From assembly GCA_964366875.1 (NCBI GenBank), contig CAYIVF010000024.1, forward strand, positions 1 through 10,525: a stretch of DNA of 10,525 nucleotides, written 5' to 3'. How positions within the stretch are numbered: position 1 is the first letter of the stretch; every line of letters begins with the position of its first letter. Of this stretch, positions 1-5,737 are shown one piece after another. The DNA comes from CAYIVF01 sp964366875 (GTDB taxonomy: Bacteria > Patescibacteriota > Minisyncoccia > Minisyncoccales > Staskawiczbacteraceae). Below the pieces are notes generated by a model. The model worked only from the letters and a program-made list of their open reading frames with translations. It made no database searches and had not been told where the DNA came from. A program made the position numbers and the translations under genes.

Positions 1-1223
1 AACTGATTGAATTTTTTGAGCAAGCAAAAATTGATTTTATTTCCATTACGGAAAGGTTTGACACTTCAACGCCTGCCGGAAGGTTACTTCGCAATATCAT
101 GCTCACTTTTTCGCAGTTTGAAAGAGAACTGACATCAGAAAGAACAAAAGATAAATTGTTGGAGCGCGCGAAAAAGGGAATGGCAAACGGCGGTCTTACT
201 CCTTATGGATATGTGAAGCAAAATAAAAAACTTTTGCCACACCCGAAAAAAAAGGGGGAAATAAAATCAATTTTTGAAAAATATGTTGAAACTCAATCTT
301 TGTCCGCAGTTTACAAATTTTTGAAAGAAAAAGGAGTTAAAAATCATTCAGGCAAAAATTTCTCAAAAACAAACATTGGTCATATTTTGCGAAATGTCGT
401 TTATATTGGAAAAATTACGCACAGAGGCGAAGTTTATCAAGGAATACATAAACCCATAGTTCCAGAAGAAATTTTTGCTCTTGCTCAAAAGATTCATAAA
501 GAAAAACTGAAAAATTTTAGAGTATACAAAAATTTTCTTTTCGGCGGATTGGTAAAGTGCGAAAACTGCGGCTCAAATATGACTGCTTGTTTTACCAACA
601 AAAAATCAAAAGGAAAATTGAAAAGATATTATTACTACCGTTGCACTTCAACATTAAGCCAAGATTGGCAAAGTTGTCCGGTAAAACAAGTTTCCGCCGA
701 AAGATTAGAAAATTTTTGTCTGGAAAATTTAGAGCGCATTTCAGTTGATAAAAACTACATTGAAAATCTTGTTTTTCGGCTTAATGCCGATTTTCAAGCT
801 CGGCACGGCGCAGGATACGAACTAACAGAAGAATGCTCTAAATTTTCTGTTGAAACCGTTTCAAACACTCTAAAATTTTTCGTTTCCGAATTGCGAAAAA
901 CCAAAGGAATTGAACGAAATTTGCTGGCTAAAAAATTTTTGGAGAAAATTTTTTACTCGCCCGAAACGATAAAAATTCGCTTAATTTTGCCCCAAAGCGG
1001 CGGCGAAGCCGCCGCAAATGCGAGCCCCGCCCAGCTTTTGGCTGGGCGGGGCGAGCGAAACTCGTCGTCTCAAAAATCTGAGTTTGAATTGTATTCTACT
1101 GCTCCGGTGGTAGGATTCGAACCTACAACCCGCTCCTTACACTTTATCCTAAAATTACTTTTAGGGGTGGACTATATCTTTGCCCTGTTTGTAAAAAACA
1201 AATTTAGGCATCTCGGTATCTAG
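1..1223 (+). CDS. Large serine recombinase, 5'-truncated by the window, with an apparently appended C-terminal tail
   Basis: DNA integrase/invertase of the large serine recombinase family. The reading frame is open from base 3, so the ATG at 99 is internal. Codons before it encode the end of the resolvase catalytic domain (FDTSTPAGRLLRNI), followed by the family motif FERELTSERTKDKL; the catalytic serine lies upstream of the window. Counting from the Met at 99, the recombinase domain covers about residues 15-135 and a zinc ribbon about 147-205, with likely ligands C154, C157, C182 and C193. A charged helical segment follows to about residue 298. From about residue 299 (base 993) the sequence stops resembling the family: it crosses two GC-rich hairpins and then reads antisense through the tRNA-Asn 3' exon (APVVGFEPTTRS is the usual antisense reading of a T arm) and into the intron before the TAG. 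The family is clear; whether the ~75-codon tail is real protein is not. It probably belongs to a mobile element ending near the tRNA. Confidence 0.9.
   Translation, partial: LIEFFEQAKIDFISITERFDTSTPAGRLLRNIMLTFSQFERELTSERTKDKLLERAKKGMANGGLTPYGYVKQNKKLLPHPKKKGEIKSIFEKYVETQSLSAVYKFLKEKGVKNHSGKNFSKTNIGHILRNVVYIGKITHRGEVYQGIHKPIVPEEIFALAQKIHKEKLKNFRVYKNFLFGGLVKCENCGSNMTACFTNKKSKGKLKRYYYYRCTSTLSQDWQSCPVKQVSAERLENFCLENLERISVDKNYIENLVFRLNADFQARHGAGYELTEECSKFSVETVSNTLKFFVSELRKTKGIERNLLAKKFLEKIFYSPETIKIRLILPQSGGEAAANASPAQLLAGRGERNSSSQKSEFELYSTAPVVGFEPTTRSLHFILKLLLGVDYIFALFVKNKFRHLGI
997..1015. repeat. GC-rich perfect hairpin, 8-bp stem
   Basis: GCGGCGGC, then loop GAA, then GCCGCCGC: a perfect 8-bp stem in AT-rich surroundings. 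It lies in frame at the start of the odd recombinase tail. On the minus strand it is downstream of the tRNA-Asn gene and followed by only TTT, so it could act as a weak terminator for the tRNA transcript. It could equally be part of a palindromic repeat element. Confidence 0.75.
1024..1052. repeat. GC-rich perfect hairpin, 12-bp stem (REP-like palindrome)
   Basis: GCCCCGCCCAGC (1024-1035), a 5-nt loop, then GCTGGGCGGGGC (1041-1052): a perfect 12-bp stem only 8 nt after the hairpin at 997-1015. Its composition is very unlike its surroundings and it is read in frame by the recombinase ORF (encoding roughly SPAQLLAGRGE). It resembles a dispersed palindromic repeat inserted at the gene's 3' end. 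No second copy occurs in this window. Confidence 0.75.
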
Positions 1224-1373
1224 TCTCTACGGCGCTCCTCGCAAAGCGAGGTTCCCACGGTATTACCCATTTCGGGGCTTCACCGTTATCCCGAGATTAT
1301 TCATCCCAAAGTTTCCTTTGAAAGCTGCGTATTATGTTCACAGGGAGACGCTCTACCATTGAGCTACACCGGA
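1102..1373 (-). tRNA. tRNA-Asn(GUU), interrupted in the anticodon by a group I intron
   Basis: Minus strand. The 5' exon (1373-1340) has acceptor strand TCCGGTG, D arm GCTC-AATGGTA-GAGC and anticodon-arm half TCTCC-CTGT. The 3' exon (1139-1102) starts TAA-GGAGC, then a 5-nt variable loop, T arm GTAGG-TTCGAAT-CCTAC and acceptor CACCGGA with G73. Joining the exons gives loop CTGTTAA and anticodon GTT. T1-A72, the CC/GG next pairs and G73 fit bacterial tRNA-Asn. The acceptor, D and T stems pair fully; position 27-43 (T-C) is a mismatch. CCA is not encoded (the sequence continues GCAGT), so it would be added by a nucleotidyltransferase. Read without splicing, the anticodon would look like GTG (His), but G-1 and C73, typical of tRNA-His, are absent. 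The 3' exon overlaps the recombinase ORF antisense. Confidence 0.88.
1140..1339 (-). ncRNA. Self-splicing group I intron in tRNA-Asn, 200 nt, no ORF
   Basis: Runs on the minus strand from G at 1339 to terminal G at 1140, inserted between anticodon bases 35 and 36. The 5' exon ends in U and the intron in G, as required for group I splicing. Visible elements, in forward coordinates: P1 pairs exon CTGT (1343-1340) with guide GCAG (1328-1325), giving a U.G wobble at the splice site. P2 is CAAAG-GAAA-CTTTG (1307-1320). P3 pairs ATCTCGG (1297-1291) with CCGAGAT (1216-1210). P4 may pair ACGGT (1286-1282) with ACCGT (1261-1257). A P6-like hairpin lies at 1237-1251. P7 joins GAGACTA (1227-1221) with AAGATATAGTCC (1180-1169). 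P8 is at 1182-1209. P9 is CCTAAAA-GTAA-TTTTAGG (1148-1165). No homing endonuclease is encoded. I do not assign a subclass. Confidence 0.87.
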
Positions 1374-1383
1374 ATATGCTTGT

Positions 1384-1412
1384 ATAATACCTTTTATTTA
1401 AAATATTTTCAA
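1384..1412 (-). promoter_or_regulatory. Promoter for the tRNA-Asn gene
   Basis: On the minus strand, TTGAAA (1412-1407) is followed by a 17-nt spacer and TATTAT (1389-1384). A start about 7 nt further on would leave a leader of only a few nucleotides before tRNA position 1 at 1373. Spacing and hexamers fit a housekeeping sigma-70-type promoter. Confidence 0.6.
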
Positions 1413-1430
1413 GTTTAGATTAATTCAATC

Positions 1431-1459
1431 TTGATTTTGTTTGTCAAAGAATATAAAAT
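1431..1459 (+). promoter_or_regulatory. Promoter of the ZIP transporter gene, predicting a leaderless mRNA
   Basis: TTGATT (1431-1436), 17-nt spacer, TAAAAT (1454-1459). The ATG starts 7 nt after the -10 hexamer, exactly where transcription would begin, and no Shine-Dalgarno motif is present. The same geometry recurs at 8359-8387. Confidence 0.55.
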
Positions 1460-1465
1460 TGAAAA

Positions 1466-2197
1466 ATGGCGTGGCAAGTAATAATCTTTTCTACACTCGC
1501 TTTCGTCTTCACCTTTTTAGGCGGGATTTTTGCTATAAGGTTTAAAGGAAAAATTCACTATATAATGGCTTTTTCCGCTGGGGTTTTGCTTGGCGTGGTT
1601 AGTTTTGAAATTTTTCCTGAAATCATAGAAGAGGTAAAAATTAATAATTTTGATTCAATCGAAGTGATGCTCGCTTTAGTTTTGGGATTTCTGATTTTTC
1701 ATATATTAGAAAAAACTATTTTAATACACCATGCTCATGAACACAATTACGCAGAACACAAACATCCGCAGGTAGGAGTTTTTTCCGCATTAGCTTTAAT
1801 TGGGCATAGTTTTATAGATGGGGTTGGCATTGGTCTTGGCTTTCAAATTAGTCCGGCTATTGGAATGTTAGTTGCCATTGCAGTAATATCCCATTCTTTC
1901 ACAGATGGACTAAATAGCGTCACTTTTATGCTTACCCACAAGAATACCGAAAAAAAATCTAAAATATTTTTACTCCTGCATTCTGCAGCTCCAATTTTGG
2001 GAGCTGCGTCAACGTTATTTTTTAAAGTACCTCCTCATTTTTTAGTTTTGTATCTTGGGTTTTTTGCCGGATTTCTGCTTTATATTGGAGCATCGGATAT
2101 TTTGCCCGAAGCTCACGCAGAACACAGTTCGTATAAGTTAATAGGCCTCACTTGTTTAGGCGTATTGTTCATTTTTATTATTACCCGATTTGTGTAA
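1466..2197 (+). CDS. ZIP-family divalent metal transporter
   Basis: Predicted inner-membrane transporter importing Zn2+ or a similar divalent cation. The 243-residue protein is hydrophobic with about seven or eight membrane segments. A histidine-rich loop, HHAHEHNYAEHKH (88-100), lies between the third and fourth segments, as in many ZIP proteins. The fourth segment carries HSFIDGVGIG (114-123), matching the family's H-x-x-x-D/G metal site, and the fifth carries HSFTDG (143-148), with H and D where the canonical proteins have H and E. GASDILPEAH (208-217) near the end is also family-like. The start is fixed by the promoter 7 nt upstream. It is a single-gene unit closed by the terminator at 2212-2236. 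The family is clear; the metal cannot be told from sequence. Confidence 0.88.
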   Translation: MAWQVIIFSTLAFVFTFLGGIFAIRFKGKIHYIMAFSAGVLLGVVSFEIFPEIIEEVKINNFDSIEVMLALVLGFLIFHILEKTILIHHAHEHNYAEHKHPQVGVFSALALIGHSFIDGVGIGLGFQISPAIGMLVAIAVISHSFTDGLNSVTFMLTHKNTEKKSKIFLLLHSAAPILGAASTLFFKVPPHFLVLYLGFFAGFLLYIGASDILPEAHAEHSSYKLIGLTCLGVLFIFIITRFV

Positions 2198-2211
2198 TAT
2201 TTAAAAGACAG

Positions 2212-2236
2212 AAAAACGGCCTTAGGGCCGTTTTTT
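2212..2236 (+). terminator. Intrinsic terminator after the ZIP gene
   Basis: AAAAA-CGGCC, loop TTAG, GGCCG-TTTTTT. A 5-bp GC stem extended by A-T pairs and ending in a run of six T, 15 nt after the stop. The A run upstream would also allow termination from the other strand. It separates the transporter from the atp operon. Confidence 0.85.
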
Positions 2237-2258
2237 AGCTCAATAAAAATTTTTTCTA

Positions 2259-2287
2259 TTGCAATTTTTGAAAAATTGGTGTAAGAT
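2259..2287 (+). promoter_or_regulatory. Promoter of the atp operon
   Basis: TTGCAA (2259-2264), 17-nt spacer, TAAGAT (2282-2287), the best -35/-10 pair in the gap between the terminator and atpB. The predicted start near 2294 leaves a short AT-rich leader of about 23 nt without a Shine-Dalgarno motif. Confidence 0.5.
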
Positions 2288-2316
2288 AAAAACTTGAATT
2301 TAACTTTTTGCAATAA

Positions 2317-3054
2317 ATGGAAGAGATTTCGCTAAAAGCGCAAGAATTATTCAATATATCAGGCTTTAACGTGACTAACAGCCTGCTTTTGACTTTGGCG
2401 GTTTCTTCTATTTTAATATTCTTATCTTTTGTAATAAACAGAAAGCTCAATATTATCCCAGGCAAACTGCAGTCGGTAGCAGAAATGGGCATGGAGGGAC
2501 TTTTAGGCCTGATGGATTCTACTTTGGGTTCTTCAGAAAAAGCAGAAAGATATTTCCCCTTGGTAGCTACAATTTTCATTTTTATAATGACCTCAAACCT
2601 TTTAGGCATATTTCCCGGCGTTGGCTCTTTAACGTATAATACAGGTTCAGCTGAGGTGCCGCTTTTTCGTTCTCCAGCCAGCGATTTGAATTTCACGTTA
2701 GCCTTTGCGGTTATTTCTGTATTGGTTAGCAATATTATAGGGATGGTGGCAGTTGGCGCATTCAAGCATATTGGCAAGTTTTTAAACTTTAGAAACCCAA
2801 TAAGCTTTTTTATAGGAATTTTAGAGTTAATTTCTGAATTCGCCAAAATTATTTCCTTGTCTTTCCGACTATTCGGCAATGTTTTTGCCGGCGAAGTGCT
2901 ACTTACCATAATTTTTTCTTTGGCTCCTTATTTTATCCCGTTGCCATTTTTATTTCTGGAATTATTTGTGGGAGCCATACAGGCATTTATATTTTCCATG
3001 ATTACACTGGTTTCAATAGCGTTGCATACAACACTTCACGAAGAACATAATTAA
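2317..3054 (+). CDS. atpB: ATP synthase Fo subunit a
   Basis: Membrane stator subunit forming the two half-channels for ions beside the rotating c-ring. The 245-residue protein has five to six membrane segments. The essential arginine is R184 in SLSFRLFGN (equivalent to E. coli R210), and GAIQAFIFSMITLV (219-232) contains the conserved Gln (Q222, equivalent to E. coli Q252). The segment SNLLGIFPG (93-101) is also typical. It is first in the canonical Fo-F1 order; no atpI homologue precedes it. The ATG at 2317 gives a normal short N-terminus (MEEISLKAQELF) and no Shine-Dalgarno motif precedes it. The C-terminus ends in a histidine/glutamate-rich tail (HTTLHEEHN). Confidence 0.97.
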   Translation: MEEISLKAQELFNISGFNVTNSLLLTLAVSSILIFLSFVINRKLNIIPGKLQSVAEMGMEGLLGLMDSTLGSSEKAERYFPLVATIFIFIMTSNLLGIFPGVGSLTYNTGSAEVPLFRSPASDLNFTLAFAVISVLVSNIIGMVAVGAFKHIGKFLNFRNPISFFIGILELISEFAKIISLSFRLFGNVFAGEVLLTIIFSLAPYFIPLPFLFLELFVGAIQAFIFSMITLVSIALHTTLHEEHN

Positions 3055-3092
3055 AGGTCAAAAAATATAAAAAATATAATTAATTAAAAAAC

Positions 3093-3323
3093 ATGGATAT
3101 AGATTCAATTCGCATATGGGCTACAGTAGGGGCAATTGTGCTCGGCACGATATTCCCGGCAATTTCAATCGGTTGGATAGGTTCAACTGCCGTGAAATCA
3201 ATCGGCAGAAATCCTGAGGCAGCTTCAAAGATTCAGACAGCCATGATTTTGGCAATTGCTTTCGCTGAAGCCATTGCTATTTACGCTTTGGTTGTGTCGC
3301 TGATTGTTAAATTCGTAGCATAA
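3093..3323 (+). CDS. atpE: ATP synthase Fo subunit c (proteolipid, rotor ring)
   Basis: A 76-residue two-helix hairpin forming the rotor ring. The polar loop RNPEA (39-43) contacts gamma and epsilon, and the ion-binding carboxylate is E59 in AFAEAIAIYALVV. Compared with the sodium-type Ilyobacter subunit, the Gln32 position is I26 and the Ser66 position is A60, so I infer proton coupling. The glycine-rich packing motif of helix 1 is partly replaced by other small residues (SIGWIGS). The preceding 38-nt gap is the longest inside the operon and is nearly all A/T; it may aid translation, since c is needed in many copies. Its TAA overlaps the atpF ATG by one base (TAATG). Confidence 0.97.
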   Translation: MDIDSIRIWATVGAIVLGTIFPAISIGWIGSTAVKSIGRNPEAASKIQTAMILAIAFAEAIAIYALVVSLIVKFVA

Positions 3324-3829
3324 TGAATGCGTTTTTAGACCAATTAGGAATAAACTGGAAACTGTTTTTAAGCCAGGCTGTGAATTTTTTTATACTTTTA
3401 ATCGTATTGAGGTTTTTCGCATACAAGCCGCTTTTGAATGTCATAAAAGAAAGAAATAGAAAGATAAAAAAGGGATTAGCCAAAGCCCAAGAAGCAGATG
3501 CAAGGTTAAAAGAAATTGATGTTATTGCAAAGGGAAAGCTAAAAGAAGCTGAGCGCGAGTCTATAAACATAATAAAAAAGACGGAAGAAAAGGCAAAGGT
3601 ATTAGCAAATGAGTTGCAAAAAAAATCAGAGGAGCGCCAAAAAGAATTGCAAGAACAAGTAAGATTGAGTTTTGAAAAACAAAAAGAAGAAGCAAAAGAG
3701 CAGGTCTATAAAGAAGCTGTAGCTTTAGTTAAAAAAACAATTATCAAAACAGTTGAATTGAGCCCTGAACAAATAGACGAGGCGCTTATAAAAAAGGCAG
3801 TTGATGCCGTGAAACATGAAAAAGAATAA
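3323..3829 (+). CDS. atpF: ATP synthase Fo subunit b (peripheral stalk)
   Basis: Peripheral stalk subunit that holds F1 against rotor torque. The 168-residue protein has one N-terminal membrane helix at about residues 13-33 (NFFILLIVLRFFAYKPLL), then a long charged helical region rich in Lys, Glu and Ala to the end, as expected for the right-handed coiled coil of b. Length is close to that of E. coli b (156). The start overlaps the atpE stop (TAATG), suggesting translational coupling. Only one b-type gene is seen, so the stalk is probably a homodimer. The 3' end overlaps atpH by 14 bases. Confidence 0.95.
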   Translation: MNAFLDQLGINWKLFLSQAVNFFILLIVLRFFAYKPLLNVIKERNRKIKKGLAKAQEADARLKEIDVIAKGKLKEAERESINIIKKTEEKAKVLANELQKKSEERQKELQEQVRLSFEKQKEEAKEQVYKEAVALVKKTIIKTVELSPEQIDEALIKKAVDAVKHEKE

Positions 3830-4196
3830 CATAAAAATTTACGCAAAAGCGCTGGCAGAAATAATTTCAAAAAAGATTACGCCGGCAGAAGAAAAAAAGA
3901 TAACGGATAATTTTTTGAAACTTTTGGTAAAAAACGGAAAAGAAAATAAAGGAGTCCAAATAATAGCTTTGACAAGAGAGCTGCTGTTAAGGCAAAGCGG
4001 AAACCAAAAAATTATTTTAGAAACTGCAAGAAAAATAGTCCAATCCCAAAAGGATTTATTAAAGTCTATGGCAAAAGAGGGAGATATTATTGAGGAAAAA
4101 ATCAATTCAGAATTAATAGCCGGCGTTAAAATTATAATCAATAACGAAAAGCAATTAGACCAAACACTTTTTAAAAAAATTAATAATCTATTTTAA
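3816..4196 (+). CDS. atpH: ATP synthase F1 subunit delta, unusually short
   Basis: Links the top of F1 to the b stalk. Identified mainly by position between b and alpha, plus two weak family features: IYAKALAEI near the N-terminus, where delta proteins have a Y-A-x-A-L helix, and SELIAGVKIIINNEKQLDQTL (about 98-118), matching the C-terminal pattern of a G-[GV]-x-I strand followed by D-x-S-L. At 126 residues it is about 50 shorter than the usual ~180, so the helices of the N-terminal bundle and the linker are reduced. There is no sign of a frameshift: the frame is open, starts inside atpF and stops 3 nt before atpA. No Shine-Dalgarno motif is visible. Confidence 0.85.
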   Translation: MKKNNIKIYAKALAEIISKKITPAEEKKITDNFLKLLVKNGKENKGVQIIALTRELLLRQSGNQKIILETARKIVQSQKDLLKSMAKEGDIIEEKINSELIAGVKIIINNEKQLDQTLFKKINNLF

Positions 4197-4199
4197 GCA

Positions 4200-5729
4200 A
4201 TGAGCTACGAAATTTTAGATAAAATAAAGCAAGCCATAGAGGGTCGCAAAGACAACTTAGAATGGGAAGAGATAGGCAAGGTTATGGAAGTGGGCGATGG
4301 AATATTAAAGATATCCGGTCTTTTAAATGTACAGGCTCAAGAAGTTTTAATTATAGAGGCAGGTGAAGAAAAGATAAGGGCGGTAGCTTTAAACCTTGAA
4401 GAAGATTCTGTGGGAGCCTTAGTTTTAGGAGAAGGGTCTCAAATAAAGTCAGGTCAAACAGTAAAAAGGACAAAGCAGCTGCTTTCTATACCAGTAGGCC
4501 CTCAGCTTTTGAGCAGAGTTGTTGATCCTTTGGGAAATCCATTAGATGGCAAAGGTCCTTTGTTTTCAGAAAAAGACAAAAAAGAATTCTATTTTTTAGA
4601 AAACGATGCTCCTAATGTAGTTAGCAGAGAGCCCGTAAACTATCCTTTGCATACGGGAATTAAAGCCATTGATTCAATGATTCCAATCGGCAGAGGACAG
4701 AGAGAATTGATTATCGGCGACCGACAAACAGGTAAAACAGCCATTGCTTTAGATATGATTATCAACCAAATCCAGGATAATTCTAAAAATCCGCCGGTTT
4801 GCATTTACGTTGCCGTAGGCCAGAAGGAGTCTAAAGTTGCTAAAATAGTTGAGACGTTAAAAGAACACAATGCGTTTTCGCATACAATAGTTGTTTCAGC
4901 TTCAGCCTCAAGCCCTGCTTCTTTTTGGTATTTAGCTCCCTTCGCAGGATGCGCAGTAGGAGAATATTTCAGAGACAAAGGCAAAGACGCAGTTATAGTC
5001 TACGACGACCTTTCAAAACACGCATGGGCATACAGGCAGATTTCCCTTTTGTTGAGAAGGCCGCCGGGACGCGAAGCGTATCCCGGAGATGTTTTTTACT
5101 TGCATTCAAGATTATTGGAAAGAGCAGCTAAGCTTTCAAAAGAAAAAGGAGGCGGCTCTTTAACCGCTTTGCCAATTATTGAAACGCAGTTAGGCGACGT
5201 TACTGCATACATTCCTACAAATGTTATTTCAATTACAGACGGACAGATATACCTAGAGTCTGATTTGTTCTATCAGGGCATAAGGCCGGCAGTTAACGTT
5301 GGCTTGTCGGTTTCTCGCGTCGGTTCGTCAGCGCAAACAAAAGCAATGAAAAAAGTGGCTGGAAAGTTAAGATTAGAGTTAGCTCAGTTTAGAGAATTGC
5401 AAACATTCGTTCAGTTTGCATCTGATGTTGACGAAACTACAAAAAAAAGAATACATAAAGGACGAATTATAACAGAAATCTTAAAACAATCAGACCTAAC
5501 CCCTATATCTTTTGAAAAGCAGGTTTTGGTTTTGTATGCCGCATTGAACGACTATTTTGATAAGTTTAAACCAGAAGAAATACAGGCAGTTGAGGTAAAG
5601 TTTTTAGAATATGTTGAAAACCTGCACAAAGATTTATTGAAAAAAATTAAAACTGACCGCCAAATCACAGACGAATTAGAGACGGAAATAAAAAAGGTGA
5701 TTGAGAGATTTATCAATAACCAAGAATAG
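4200..5729 (+). CDS. atpA: ATP synthase F1 subunit alpha
   Basis: Non-catalytic nucleotide-binding subunit of the alpha3beta3 hexamer. It has 509 residues, close to E. coli (513). An N-terminal beta-barrel (about 25-90) is followed by the nucleotide-binding domain with Walker A GDRQTGKT (173-180), the stretch VYDDLSKHAWAYRQ (267-280), RRPPGREAYPGD (286-297) and the family signature PAVNVGLSVSRVGSSAQ (363-379). R373 in that signature is the arginine finger reaching into the catalytic site on beta. The C-terminal helical bundle follows. The start lies 3 nt after the atpH stop. The gene ends with TAG. All key residues are present, so the subunit should be functional. Confidence 0.98.
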   Translation: MSYEILDKIKQAIEGRKDNLEWEEIGKVMEVGDGILKISGLLNVQAQEVLIIEAGEEKIRAVALNLEEDSVGALVLGEGSQIKSGQTVKRTKQLLSIPVGPQLLSRVVDPLGNPLDGKGPLFSEKDKKEFYFLENDAPNVVSREPVNYPLHTGIKAIDSMIPIGRGQRELIIGDRQTGKTAIALDMIINQIQDNSKNPPVCIYVAVGQKESKVAKIVETLKEHNAFSHTIVVSASASSPASFWYLAPFAGCAVGEYFRDKGKDAVIVYDDLSKHAWAYRQISLLLRRPPGREAYPGDVFYLHSRLLERAAKLSKEKGGGSLTALPIIETQLGDVTAYIPTNVISITDGQIYLESDLFYQGIRPAVNVGLSVSRVGSSAQTKAMKKVAGKLRLELAQFRELQTFVQFASDVDETTKKRIHKGRIITEILKQSDLTPISFEKQVLVLYAALNDYFDKFKPEEIQAVEVKFLEYVENLHKDLLKKIKTDRQITDELETEIKKVIERFINNQE

Positions 5730-5737
5730 TTTTATTT

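Noticed and set aside
557..748. 63-codon open frame within the recombinase gene in another frame
   Set aside because: Lies wholly inside the zinc-ribbon coding region and is Lys/Arg-rich by frame shift; the same reasoning rejects 4925-5131 inside atpA.
997..1052. GC-rich hairpins as a definite terminator of the tRNA transcript
   Set aside because: Followed by at most TTT on the minus strand and no real U tract on either strand; kept as repeats with terminator only as a possibility.
1140..1339. Homing endonuclease gene in the intron
   Set aside because: The intron is only 200 nt, and its open frames are just the recombinase tail on the other strand.
1102..1373. tRNA-His(GUG) from the contiguous anticodon-like GTG after the D arm
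   Set aside because: The G and T before the junction belong to the exon, but the following G is the intron's first base. G-1 and C73 are absent, and the spliced loop gives a proper GUU with G73 of tRNA-Asn.
2256..2909. Minus-strand open frame of 217 codons opposite atpB
   Set aside because: Antisense shadow of a well-conserved gene, with no family resemblance. The same applies to the frames opposite atpD (6796-7479), atpH (3839-4141), atpF (3307-3570) and atpG (6229-6447).
3075..3080. TATAAT before atpE as an internal promoter
   Set aside because: No acceptable -35 at 16-18 nt, and such hexamers are expected by chance in a nearly pure A/T gap.
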